Source: Colwellia sp. 39_35_sub15_T18
Lineage (GTDB): Bacteria > Pseudomonadota > Gammaproteobacteria > Enterobacterales > Alteromonadaceae
Length of the DNA: 32,996 nt
Direction: 5' to 3'
NCBI GenBank assembly: GCA_002162675.1
Contig: MAAE01000058.1
Span: 1-32,996 of the forward strand
Position numbers and translations under genes: made by a program. The notes under the pieces are model-generated. The model had not been told where the DNA came from. It saw nothing but the letters and a program-made list of their open reading frames with translations, and searched no databases. Numbering within the stretch: position 1 is the first letter of the stretch; each line of letters opens with the position of its first letter. Positions 25,468-32,720 of the stretch are shown here, in pieces.

Positions 25468-27639
25468 TTATTTCTCTCCATTAAAAGCTTGACCAGACGC
25501 TAACATGTCACATAAAGACGCGGGCACTGAAAAACGCTCGCCATAAAGAGCCGTCAGCTCTTCTGCACGCGTGATAAATTTAGCTAAACCATATTGATTA
25601 ATAAACTGTAATGTACCGCCAGTCCATTGAGGATAACCAATACCAAAAACAGAACCGATATTGCCATCACCGGTTGAACGAAGAACTCCTTCTTCAACAC
25701 AACGAGCCGTTTCTATTGCCATGATAAATAACAATCTTTCTTTGATATCAATGAATGAAATGGCATTTTTCTGGGTATTGTATGTGGTTAGTTCAGGCCA
25801 TAAGTGCTTTTTAGCATCAACAGGATATTGATAAAAACCCGCACTATTAGCTTTACCTGAACGACCTTTAGCGATCATGTCATTAATAATTTCATCCGCT
25901 GGATGAGCGGTTAAGGTTTTACCTTCAAGGGCTAAATCAGCTTTGGTTTGGCTGCTGATTTTTTCCAATAACGTCAGACTAACTTCATCCGTAATGGCTA
26001 ATGGACCGACTGGAAAACCTGCCATATAAGCAGCATTTTCAATCGATGCAGGATGTGCGTCGGTAAGTAGCGCAATGCCTTCTTTAACAAACGTACCAAA
26101 TACCCGTGACGTATAAAAACCACGACTGTCATTAACCACAATAGGGGTTTTACCTAACTGTAAGGTTAAGTCATAACAGCGTGCTAAGGCTTTTTCTGAG
26201 GTTTTTTCACCACAGATTATTTCTACCAGTTGCATTTTTTCTACTGGAGAGAAAAAGTGCATACCAATAAAATTAGCAGGGCGAGCTGATGCTTCAGCTA
26301 AGCCAGTAATCGGTAATGTTGAGGTATTAGAAGCAAAAATAGCCTGTTCACTCATAACCGCTTCAGACTCTTTTGTTACGACTGCTTTTAAATCACGATT
26401 TTCAAATACCGCTTCAATAACAAATTCACAGTCGGCTAAGTCAGCAACATCAGCACTTGGCTGAATTAAGGCTAAAATCCCTTCCGCTTTTTCCGCAGTT
26501 AAACGCCCACGAGCAACGCGTTTATTAAGAATTTTTGCGCTATAGTCTTTGCCTTTTTCAGCATTTTCTAAACTAGTGTCTTTTAAGACAACGGCTATTC
26601 CTTTAATAGCGGCACTATAAGCGATACCCGCGCCCATCATGCCCGCACCTAACACGCCAATTTTTGAAAATTTACGTTTTTCTATTGCTGAAGGACGATT
26701 ACCACCGGCTTTAATTTCGTTAAGGTTATACCAAAAAGTATTAATGATATTTTTAGAGACTGAGCCAATAGTCAGTTCAGTAAAGTAACGAGTTTCAATA
26801 CGACAAGCGTTATCAAAATCAACCTGAGCACCTTCAACCATAGTGGCAAAAATTAATTCCGGCGCAGGTAATGTACCTTTAGTGCCGTTACGAATAATTG
26901 TTGGCGCAATAGGTAACGTGCTCGCTACTTTTGGACTGCGTGGTGTACCGCCTGGAATTTTATAACCTTTAACATCCCAAGGTTGTACATTAACGCCAAC
27001 AGTAAGCGCTTGCGTTTGATGTTCTTGAATCCACGTGGTCGCTTTGGCAACCAATAATGATTCATCGTCAACAAAACCATGAATCAAACCTAAACTGCCT
27101 GCTTGTTCTGGTGTCAATAATTTACCTTGCATTAGGTAAGGCATAGCGGCCTCAATACCTAATAAACGCACCATACGAGTGACACCACCGCCACCCGGTA
27201 ACAAACCTAAGGTAACTTCGGGCAAGCCCATTTTAATTTTATTACTTTTTAATACGATACGATGATGCGCAGATAATGCAATTTCCCAGCCGCCGCCCAT
27301 TGCTGCACCAGCAATACAAGCAACAACGGGCTTACCACAGGTTTCAATTGTTCGCATTGAGGCTTTTATTGACGTGCACAATGACATGATTTGCTCGGCA
27401 TCATCTTTACCTGCCTTAAACAGCATATTGATATCACCTCCAGCAAAGAAGGTTGATTTGGTTGAGCGAATAATCACCCCAACAACATTTTCGTTGGCGA
27501 TATCACTCGCTAACTGCTGTGTTGCACTGGCAAAATCACCAGCAAAGGCTAAATCCATCAAGTTTGCTGAAGCGTTTTCTTTATCTAAAATAAAGTGAGC
27601 AATATTATTACTGTCTTTTTGATATTTTACTGACGTCAT
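25468..27639 (-). CDS. Enoyl-CoA hydratase/3-hydroxyacyl-CoA dehydrogenase fusion (FadB/FadJ type)
   Basis: 723 residues, a trifunctional-type alpha subunit. The N-terminal crotonase domain (about 1-200) keeps both catalytic Glu residues in GGGWEIALSA and MGLPEVTLGLLPGGGG. After a linker, the NAD-binding domain starts at about 317 with IGVLGAGMMGAGIA. It has NTSTLPITGLAE and the catalytic HFFSPVEKM, and the C-terminal dehydrogenase domains follow, with DSRGFYTSRVF. It carries out steps two and three of beta-oxidation, working with the thiolase encoded 13 bases upstream. AAGGAT precedes the ATG. Gene symbol withheld because FadB and FadJ types are not separated by eye. Confidence 0.94.
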   Translation of the reverse strand: MTSVKYQKDSNNIAHFILDKENASANLMDLAFAGDFASATQQLASDIANENVVGVIIRSTKSTFFAGGDINMLFKAGKDDAEQIMSLCTSIKASMRTIETCGKPVVACIAGAAMGGGWEIALSAHHRIVLKSNKIKMGLPEVTLGLLPGGGGVTRMVRLLGIEAAMPYLMQGKLLTPEQAGSLGLIHGFVDDESLLVAKATTWIQEHQTQALTVGVNVQPWDVKGYKIPGGTPRSPKVASTLPIAPTIIRNGTKGTLPAPELIFATMVEGAQVDFDNACRIETRYFTELTIGSVSKNIINTFWYNLNEIKAGGNRPSAIEKRKFSKIGVLGAGMMGAGIAYSAAIKGIAVVLKDTSLENAEKGKDYSAKILNKRVARGRLTAEKAEGILALIQPSADVADLADCEFVIEAVFENRDLKAVVTKESEAVMSEQAIFASNTSTLPITGLAEASARPANFIGMHFFSPVEKMQLVEIICGEKTSEKALARCYDLTLQLGKTPIVVNDSRGFYTSRVFGTFVKEGIALLTDAHPASIENAAYMAGFPVGPLAITDEVSLTLLEKISSQTKADLALEGKTLTAHPADEIINDMIAKGRSGKANSAGFYQYPVDAKKHLWPELTTYNTQKNAISFIDIKERLLFIMAIETARCVEEGVLRSTGDGNIGSVFGIGYPQWTGGTLQFINQYGLAKFITRAEELTALYGERFSVPASLCDMLASGQAFNGEK

Positions 27640-27652
27640 TTTTATTTATCCT

Positions 27653-28858
27653 TTAAATCAATTCAATGATTGTTGCGATACCCATACCACCACCAACACA
27701 TAATGTTGCTAAGCCACGTTTTAATCCGCGTGCTTCTAATTCATCTAACAAGGTACCTAAAATCATCGCCCCTGTTGCACCTAACGGATGTCCCATAGCA
27801 ATAGCACCACCATTAACATTCACTTTTTCATCAGGCACATTAAGGTCGGCTTGAAAACGCATCACAACAGAGGCAAAGGCTTCATTCACTTCATATAAAT
27901 CAATGTCTTCTGGCGTTAAGCCAGCCAGATTTAACGCTTTTCTCGCCGCTGGAGCAGGGCCGGTAAGCATAATCGTTGGATCTTCACCAACAATAGCCGT
28001 AGCAATAATTTTTGCTCTTGGGGTTAAACCATGTTTTTCAGCCGCTGCTTTACTGCCAATTAATACCGCCGCAGCGCCATCAACCACACCTGAGGAGTTT
28101 GCTGCGGTATGAATATGATTAATGGCTTCAACATAATGGTATTTTTCTTTGACAACATTATCAAAACCCATATCACCCATTTGTTTAAATGAAGGTTTTA
28201 ATTTACTTAAACTTTCAACCGTAGACTCTGGACGAATTAATTGATCGGTGGCTAAAATTTCAAAACCGTTTTGATCGACCACCGGAATAACCGAGTTAGC
28301 AAATGCGCCACGCTGCCATGCCGCTGCGGCTTTTTGATGTGATTTCACCGAAAAAGCATCAACATCTTCACGACTAAAACCGCCTAATGTCGCGATTAAA
28401 TCAGCGCCAATGCCTTGTGGCAGAAAAGAGGTATTAACATTGGTTTGCGGATCAAGCGCCCATGCACCACCGTCTGAACCCATCGCTTCACGCGACATAG
28501 ACTCAACCCCACCAGCAACCACTAAGTGTTCCCAACCCGAGCGAACTTTCATTGCCGCAAGATTGACCGCTTCTAAACCAGAGGCACAAAAACGATTGAT
28601 GGTAACACCGCCCAAATTATCACTCCAACCTGCAGCAATGGCCGCTGTTTTAGCAATATCAGCCCCTTGATCGCCAACCGCGGTAACACAACCCATAACA
28701 ATGTCATCAACATGTTGGGTGTCTAGCTTATTACGCTGCTCTAAAGTTTTTAATAAATTGGATAATAAGGTAATGGGTTTTACTTCATGTAAAGCGCCGG
28801 TTGATTTACCACGCCCTCGTGGGGTTCGAATTGCGTCAAAAATATAAGCGTCAGTCAT
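27653..28858 (-). CDS. Acetyl-CoA C-acyltransferase (thiolase)
   Basis: 401 residues from ATG 28858. It cleaves 3-ketoacyl-CoA with CoA, the last step of beta-oxidation. The nucleophile Cys is in [34 protein letters not shown] has the catalytic His; the second Cys is in [19 protein letters not shown] is the third family box. A longer frame to 28891 adds 11 residues (starting [11 protein letters not shown]) over the leader and is less likely. First gene of the operon thiolase - hydratase/dehydrogenase - racemase - acyl-CoA dehydrogenase, with gaps of 13, 3 and 129 bases. Confidence 0.95.
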   Translation of the reverse strand: MTDAYIFDAIRTPRGRGKSTGALHEVKPITLLSNLLKTLEQRNKLDTQHVDDIVMGCVTAVGDQGADIAKTAAIAAGWSDNLGGVTINRFCASGLEAVNLAAMKVRSGWEHLVVAGGVESMSREAMGSDGGAWALDPQTNVNTSFLPQGIGADLIATLGGFSREDVDAFSVKSHQKAAAAWQRGAFANSVIPVVDQNGFEILATDQLIRPESTVESLSKLKPSFKQMGDMGFDNVVKEKYHYVEAINHIHTAANSSGVVDGAAAVLIGSKAAAEKHGLTPRAKIIATAIVGEDPTIMLTGPAPAARKALNLAGLTPEDIDLYEVNEAFASVVMRFQADLNVPDEKVNVNGGAIAMGHPLGATGAMILGTLLDELEARGLKRGLATLCVGGGMGIATIIELI

Positions 28859-28891
28859 AGGTGAGTCTTCTAATAAAAAAAAAGTAACCAC

Positions 28892-28962
28892 ACTATAAAA
28901 TGAAAAAACGTTAAAAAATTGACCTAACCAATCAATTCACTGACATATTGAATCAATGTCAG
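28892..28962 (-). promoter_or_regulatory. Promoter region and operator-like dyad of the beta-oxidation operon
   Basis: On the - strand TATAGT (28892-28897) could be the -10 box, about 35 bases before the thiolase ATG; no clear -35 is seen. Further upstream CTGACAT (28940-28946) and ATGTCAG (28956-28962) form an inverted repeat with a 9-base spacer, the kind of site a TetR- or FadR-type regulator would bind. Which regulator is unknown. Confidence 0.45.
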
Positions 28963-29079
28963 ATTTTGGTTTTTTGTTTATGGATTTTCATAACGAATGA
29001 GAAACGCGTCATGATATGAGAAAATTCAACCATTGAATTACAATAAAGTTACAATGATTTTTTGATTACGGGAAATGTT

Positions 29080-29355
29080 TGATATTACCTGCCATCAGGT
29101 TAGGTTGGCTTCTAAGCGAAAAACTCAAGGAGGCCGTCATCAAATTCGAACGGTTTTATACATAGCGATGATGTCAGCTATGCAATGTAATCCTATTTTC
29201 AAAACAACCTATCAGCGATTAGTCGCTGCTGAAAAACCCAAAAAGTAGCGATTATTGCCTGTGTTAGAAAGATGATTGTGATCTTAAATTCAGTGATAAG
29301 AGACGGAGTGATGTGGGATGCGACAACAATTAAAAATCAACTATTGACGCCATAG
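29080..29355 (+). pseudogene. IS110-family transposase, C-terminal remnant
   Basis: Reading from about 29080 gives KTQGGRHQIRTVLYIAMMSA and later YQRLVAAEKPKK, then a stop. One base further on (frame shift at the A-run 29240-29244) the reading continues as VAIIACVRKMIVILNSVIRDG and runs to TAG 29353-29355. This is the typical C-terminal half of IS110/IS116-type transposases (transposase_20 domain). The N-terminal catalytic half is missing. The left end of the remnant is not sharp. Confidence 0.8.
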
Positions 29356-29362
29356 TTTATTG

Positions 29363-29565
29363 TTATGTACCTGAACCACCAAACAGAGTCTTGGCACAAT
29401 AAGGAGTTAGCTTAGAAGAACTATGGCCAATTCCAGGTATGACTTGAACGTTAACTACTCCATTGATCCCATAACGTTTTGAGTTTTGTTTCATTTCACT
29501 TGCCCAACTATTTGCTATATCGATACGAGTTTTAGTCCCGCTTAAAATGCTTGTATGGTAACAAA
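29363..29565 (-). pseudogene. C-terminal fragment of an alpha/beta hydrolase
   Basis: On the - strand a frame of about 67 codons runs without a start codon to TAA at 29363-29365. It reads SILSGTKTRIDIANSWASEM, followed later by VVNVQVIPGIGHSSSKLTPY and ends TLFGGSGT. A Gly-His-Ser segment after a short strand is where alpha/beta hydrolases keep the catalytic His. A TGA stop lies just upstream, at about 29571, inside the neighbouring gene's end. I infer a decayed gene; the exact family is unknown. Confidence 0.55.
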
Positions 29566-29880
29566 TTACTCAATAGTGGTACTATTTAAAGAGTAATTCC
29601 AGACTTTGTAAAAATAGAACGCATAACCTAAGCCGAAAGTAATGATAGAAATTATAATCCAAAGAATTACGTGACCAATATTTCCGAACATGTCGGTGTG
29701 GCATATCATCTGTCTAGGACTGCCACTTTCATCGATTAATTGTGAACGATTAAGTATGAATTTAGAGAATGAATAAGGGAAAAAGAACGCACCAATACCG
29801 AATGTTATTAATATTAAAATAAACCAAAGTATTAAATGACCTAATATATCGATCGTCCCTACATCTGCCTGAATTCTCAT
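29566..29880 (-). CDS. DUF6693-like small membrane protein
   Basis: 104 residues made of two similar halves. Each half has a GHxILW start, a hydrophobic helix with ITFG, and an aromatic end: GHLILWFILILITFGIGAFF (about 14-33) and GHVILWIIISIITFGLGYAF (about 68-87), followed by SKFILN and VWNYSLN. The pattern and the ending YKVWNYSLNSTTIE recall the DUF6693/DUF898-type proteins (from memory). Function is unknown. AAGGAG lies before the ATG. It sits in reverse orientation directly left of an attC-like site and may be a cassette gene. Confidence 0.7.
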   Translation of the reverse strand: MRIQADVGTIDILGHLILWFILILITFGIGAFFFPYSFSKFILNRSQLIDESGSPRQMICHTDMFGNIGHVILWIIISIITFGLGYAFYFYKVWNYSLNSTTIE

Positions 29881-29909
29881 ATTTACTCCTTGCTATGATT
29901 GTTACCATG

Positions 29910-30004
29910 TAGCCCCAATAAGGGGCTGATAATAGCTAGCTAAAATGTTAAACGCAGTGAAAACAGCCAGCTGTAAATTTTCCTGCTTGATTGACTTGAT
30001 ATGT
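29910..30004 (+). other. attC-like integron recombination site A
   Basis: About 95 bases. It begins TAGCCCCAATAAGGGG and ends TTGACTTGATATGT. The arms AGCTAGCT (left) and AGCCAGCT (right) pair with one mismatch around a loop of about 25 bases. The pattern agrees with the sites at 32036 and 32783 in the left box, the AGCTAGCTAAAAT segment (shared with site B) and the end TGACTTG. Its presumed core G/ATATGT departs from the GTTRRRY consensus. Confidence 0.6.
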
Positions 30005-30037
30005 GCTACCACGCTACACTGTACCAATTAACGTACA
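29991..30037 (+). promoter_or_regulatory. Promoter and operator of the yefM-yoeB module
   Basis: TTGACT (29991-29996), 18 bases, TACACT (30015-30020) form a good promoter; its -35 box is the end of the attC-like site. The dyad TGTAC (30020-30024) - 8 bases - GTACA (30033-30037) overlaps the expected transcription start. YefM-type antitoxins are known to bind TGTACA-like palindromes, so self-repression is likely. Confidence 0.65.
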
Positions 30038-30057
30038 TGGCCATTTTGGAGAATAAC

Positions 30058-30309
30058 ATGGATGCAATAAGTTATACCTCAGCTAGAGCAAACTTAGCAA
30101 GCACAATGGCGCATGTTTGTAACGACCACGCCCCAATAATTATTACCCGTAAAAGTGAAGACCCTGTTGTTATGATGTCTTTAGAAGACTACAACGCAAT
30201 GCAGGAAACTACATATTTACTCAGATCACCGGCAAATGCTAGAGATCTTTTAGAATCTATCGCCGAACTTGAAGCTGGCAACGGAACAGAAAAAGAGCTT
30301 CTGGAATGA
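30058..30309 (+). CDS. yefM: Type II antitoxin, YefM/Phd family
   Basis: 83 residues from ATG 30058, with TGGAG seven to eight bases upstream; the longer frame from 30001 overlaps the promoter and operator. The N-terminus MDAISYTSARANLASTMAHV is the DNA-binding fold of the Phd/YefM family, and ITRKSEDPVVMMSLEDYNAM follows. The C-terminal acidic part (about 55-83, SPANARDLLESIAELEAG) is expected to wrap and block the toxin. The stop overlaps the toxin start by four bases (ATGA), the normal coupling in these modules. Confidence 0.93.
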   Translation: MDAISYTSARANLASTMAHVCNDHAPIIITRKSEDPVVMMSLEDYNAMQETTYLLRSPANARDLLESIAELEAGNGTEKELLE

Positions 30310-30575
30310 AACTAACGTTCTCAACTAAAGCTTGGGAACAATACCTTTATTGGCAAACCACAGACAAAAAAATACTAAAACGTATTAACTTGCTAATTAA
30401 AGATATTCAAAGAATTCCCAATGAAGGTATTGGAAAGCCTGAACCTCTAAAACATGGACTGTCAGGATATTGGTCTCGTCGCATAAATGATGAACATAGA
30501 ATTGTTTATAAGCAACAAAACGACTCAATCCTAATTGCTCAACTTCGCTACCATTACGGCTTATATGTGTTATAA
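30306..30575 (+). CDS. yoeB: Type II toxin, YoeB family mRNA interferase
   Basis: 89 residues with the RelE-type fold. Family segments: AWEQYLYWQTTDKKILKRIN, GIGKPEPLKHGLSGYWSRRI, NDEHRIVYK and the end RYHYG. In E. coli YoeB the catalytic residues are Glu46, Arg65 and His83; matching Glu, Arg and His are present here. YoeB cuts mRNA in the ribosome at the start of translation. Odd: five residues (GLYVL) follow the usual RYHY end, and the stop lies in GTTATAAA, which resembles attC boundary sequence. Confidence 0.93.
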   Translation: MKLTFSTKAWEQYLYWQTTDKKILKRINLLIKDIQRIPNEGIGKPEPLKHGLSGYWSRRINDEHRIVYKQQNDSILIAQLRYHYGLYVL

Positions 30576-30616
30576 ATTTTTATGCTCGATAGCTAAAACA
30601 CGTTTTTCTAATTTTT

Positions 30617-31137
30617 TTGTTTAATGAGTTTGCACTCGCTAAAGTCTGGCGAGCACGCGTGTTCGAAGCCATCAAGACCCCCCTGACTTGTCACTGGTTA
30701 ATATAAAAAAGCTTCCCTTGAAATGGGTCGTTGATTGTAAGAAAATCGGTCATGGCTTACCTGCGTTAAAGTACCTATCACAGTATTTATATCATGGTGT
30801 ATTGCCCGATAAAGACATTATTCATTATGACCAACACAACGTCACCTTTCGTTATAAAGAGAGTACAACGAACAAAATAACACAACGTACGTTGCCAACA
30901 CTCAAATTCTTAATGCTGATACTGCAACATGTATTGCCCAAAGGCTTACAACGGGTGCGTGATTATGGACTGTTATCGTCGAGCGCTAAACAATTACGGC
31001 TAGTTATACAGCTGCTCTTATTACCCATTCACGACTGGCTCAACCCCACAAAAGAAACCACTAGCCCTCGGGCTATTCGACGTTGCCCTTGATGCCAACA
31101 TGAAATGAACTGCATTGGTATTACACGAACGAGTTAG
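30617..31137 (+). pseudogene. IS91-family transposase, C-terminal remnant
   Basis: A first frame reads ALAKVWRARVFEAIKTP up to the run of six C at 30678-30683. The reading then continues in another frame as LSLVNIKKLPLKWVVDCKKI, with LPALKYLSQYLYHGVLPDKD and LILQHVLPKGLQRVRDYG. This is the Y2-transposase C-terminal half of IS91 elements. A TGA at 31090-31092 falls inside a CPxC zinc knuckle (CP-stop-CQHEM), after which the frame stays open to TAG 31135-31137. The N-terminal part with the catalytic Tyr pair is missing. At least two disabling changes are therefore seen. Confidence 0.85.
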
Positions 31138-31187
31138 CCGAAAGGCAAATATAATAAGGATAATGGCAACGGCAAGTAATAAGGAAT

Positions 31188-31217
31188 GAGGAGAGAGGAG
31201 AGAGGAGAGAGGAGAGA
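31188..31217 (+). repeat. GAGGAGA tandem repeat
   Basis: Four and a quarter perfect copies of the 7-base unit GAGGAGA, directly after the IS91 remnant. The gap 31138-31425 holds nothing else except the hairpin at 31384. Confidence 0.85.
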
Positions 31218-31383
31218 AAATAACACATGGAACAGTAAAGAATAAACCGACTAAAAAGTGTTTTATTTTCCGCATTAGCTTCGTGCGTCTTGCGATCAAG
31301 TAATTGAGAGCAATCCCTTCAACAAGCAAATCGTTATTTACACTATAAAGCAGACTTCGGGCTTGTCCAACACCCGAATAATA

Positions 31384-31405
31384 AGGTGTCGGCTGCGCGA
31401 CACCT
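31384..31405. terminator. Terminator hairpin, T-rich on the + side
   Basis: AGGTGTCG pairs with CGACACCT around GCTGCG. On the + strand ATTCTTATTTTTTATATTTTTT follows in close succession. It can end + strand transcripts from the IS91 side, and may also stop the higBA transcript, which ends about 20 bases away on the - strand. Confidence 0.65.
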
Positions 31406-31425
31406 ATTCTTATTTTTTATATTTT

Positions 31426-31722
31426 TTATGCCACAGCAAAATTTACTGAGTGGACATTAGTTAAGTTAATCTGTTGTTTAGCATGCCAAAGATCGTAGTT
31501 ATTTTGCATTGATAGCCAACTCTCAGGAGTTCTTCCAATTGCTTTAGATAAGCGAAGTGCCATTTCTGGTGAGATAGCACTTTGACCTTTTAGAACTCTA
31601 TTTAAAGTAGACGATGCAACATCTAGCTGTTTAGCTAAATAACGGCAGCTAAAGCCAGAAGGCTCCAAATAAACGTCATAGATAAACTCCCCAGGATGTG
31701 GCGGATTATGATGCATACTCAT
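31426..31722 (-). CDS. higA: Type II antitoxin, HigA family
   Basis: 98 residues with a Cro/C1-type helix-turn-helix. The start HHNPPHPGEFIYDVYLEP is typical of HigA. The HTH lies at about 26-60, with YLAKQLDVASSTLNRVLKG and MALRLSKAIGRTPESW. LSMQNNYDLWHAKQ follows, also a family feature. It follows the toxin gene with a one-base overlap (TAATG), the inverted order (toxin first) that marks HigBA modules. It should repress the operon through the palindrome upstream of higB. Confidence 0.95.
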   Translation of the reverse strand: MSMHHNPPHPGEFIYDVYLEPSGFSCRYLAKQLDVASSTLNRVLKGQSAISPEMALRLSKAIGRTPESWLSMQNNYDLWHAKQQINLTNVHSVNFAVA

Positions 31723-32000
31723 TAGTGATAGTCCTCATAGTTGAGAATATAAGCATTATCATCGATAAACTCGAAAGTAATGTGCCAATTACCATTTACA
31801 GTAATAGACCAAACCTCGTCACGATTCCCTTTTAATGGATGTAATTTAAAGCCGGGTAAATTGATATCATCAATTTCTTGTGCGGTATCGATTGCAGCAA
31901 GTTGCATACGTAATTTACGTTGATGCTTTGCCTGAATACCTGAAATACTACCCGTCTGGAAGTATTTCTTAAGGCCTTTGTGCTTGAAAGATTTAATCAT
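31722..32000 (-). CDS. higB: Type II toxin, HigB family
   Basis: 92 residues, RelE-like fold. Family pattern: MIKSFKHKGLKKYFQTG, then GIQAKHQRKLRMQLAAIDTA, INLPGFKLHPLKG and the C-terminal end AYILNYEDYH. HigB degrades ribosome-bound mRNA. Odd: the usual NWRITFRF near residue 72 reads NWHITFEF, so an Arg that family members keep (from memory) is His here. This could lower activity. The gene starts 15 bases from a perfect palindrome and its cassette is in reverse orientation to the attC sites. Confidence 0.94.
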   Translation of the reverse strand: MIKSFKHKGLKKYFQTGSISGIQAKHQRKLRMQLAAIDTAQEIDDINLPGFKLHPLKGNRDEVWSITVNGNWHITFEFIDDNAYILNYEDYH

Positions 32001-32014
32001 GCAACAAGTTTAGC

Positions 32015-32028
32015 GTGATGCGCATCAC
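32015..32028. promoter_or_regulatory. Palindromic operator of higBA
   Basis: GTGATGCGCATCAC is a perfect 14-base palindrome, 14 bases upstream of the higB ATG. Its position over the promoter suggests the HigA or HigBA binding site. Confidence 0.6.
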
Positions 32029-32035
32029 TTTTCGA

Positions 32036-32139
32036 TAAAAACCAACGCCTCAATAAGAGGAAATTTATAGCTAGCTAAAATATGTGAGGCACGAATAAGA
32101 GCCAACTATAAATTGTCCTTTTGTGTGACTTGTTATAAC
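32036..32139 (+). other. attC-like integron recombination site B
   Basis: About 104 bases. The left box is CCAACGCCTCAATAAGAGG, like the start of Vibrio VCR sites as I remember them. AATTTATAG (32062-32070) pairs perfectly with CTATAAATT (32106-32114), and flanking bases pair with mismatches. The right core is GTTATAAC (32132-32139), a good match to GTTRRRY, preceded by TGACTT. Orientation is left to right. This is the most canonical of the three sites. Confidence 0.75.
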
Positions 32140-32426
32140 TCAATATTACCTAAATTAAGCAACTGACGACTATTACGTAAAGTTAGTATTTTAATTTCAG
32201 TTTCAACTTTATAGATTATGCGATAACTACCAAATATTACTTCACGATAATTTGAACCTAACAACTCAGGCACTTCTCGGCCTAATTCAGGTTGAGAACC
32301 TAGTGAGTCAGTTCGATCAAAAACATCATTCACCCATCTGTCAGCAGCCGATGGCTTATCAAGAGCGATAAACTTAGCTGACGCTTCTAGTTTTTCTAAC
32401 GCTAAAGGAGACCAAACTACTTTCAA
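32133..32426 (-). CDS. Type II toxin, RelE/ParE family
   Basis: 97 residues. The pattern MKVVWSPLALEKLEASAKFIALDKP, then AADRWVNDVFDRTDSLGSQPELGREVPEL and YREVIFGSYRIIYKV, is that of the RelE/ParE superfamily, closer to ParE-like members. ParE toxins poison DNA gyrase and RelE toxins cut mRNA; the sequence alone does not decide. The start overlaps the antitoxin stop by four bases. The stop codon TAA lies inside the core site of attC-like site B (GTTATAAC on the + strand). Confidence 0.88.
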   Translation of the reverse strand: MKVVWSPLALEKLEASAKFIALDKPSAADRWVNDVFDRTDSLGSQPELGREVPELLGSNYREVIFGSYRIIYKVETEIKILTLRNSRQLLNLGNIEL

Positions 32427-32704
32427 GGATTAATACTCTTTAAAATTTGTGCGCGAGCATCCGAATTAGAAATACCTAATCCGGCAGAAAGTTGAGCTTC
32501 AGCTTTTTGTACTTCTTCAAGCAATTCAATTTTTTCCTGCATAGACTCATACTCTGCTACATCGACAATTACAGCCACACCTTTTCCTCTTTGTGTGATC
32601 ACAATTGGTCTTCTTGTTTCGTTAATTTGACGAATAAATGACGCTGCACCAGCTCTGAAATCAGAAAGTGGTTGAATATCTTGATCAAAATGAAGTCTAC
32701 TCAT
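32423..32704 (-). CDS. Type II antitoxin, Phd/YefM family
   Basis: 93 residues from ATG 32704, with AAAGGTG six bases upstream; a GTG at 32713 overlaps that ribosome site. The N-terminal DNA-binding fold has DIQPLSDFRAGAASFIRQI and RRPIVITQRGKGVAVIVDV, then YESMQEKIELLEEV. The C-terminus (LSAGLGISNSDARAQIL) should block the toxin encoded next. Reverse orientation relative to the attC sites, which is common for toxin-antitoxin cassettes with their own promoter. Confidence 0.92.
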   Translation of the reverse strand: MSRLHFDQDIQPLSDFRAGAASFIRQINETRRPIVITQRGKGVAVIVDVAEYESMQEKIELLEEVQKAEAQLSAGLGISNSDARAQILKSINP

Positions 32705-32720
32705 GAATAACACCTTTAGC

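Noticed and set aside
31021..31329. 102-codon - strand open frame beside the IS91 remnant
   Set aside because: It runs antisense to the end of the transposase remnant and through the GAGGAGA tandem repeat, which gives an artificial Ser/Leu-rich stretch.
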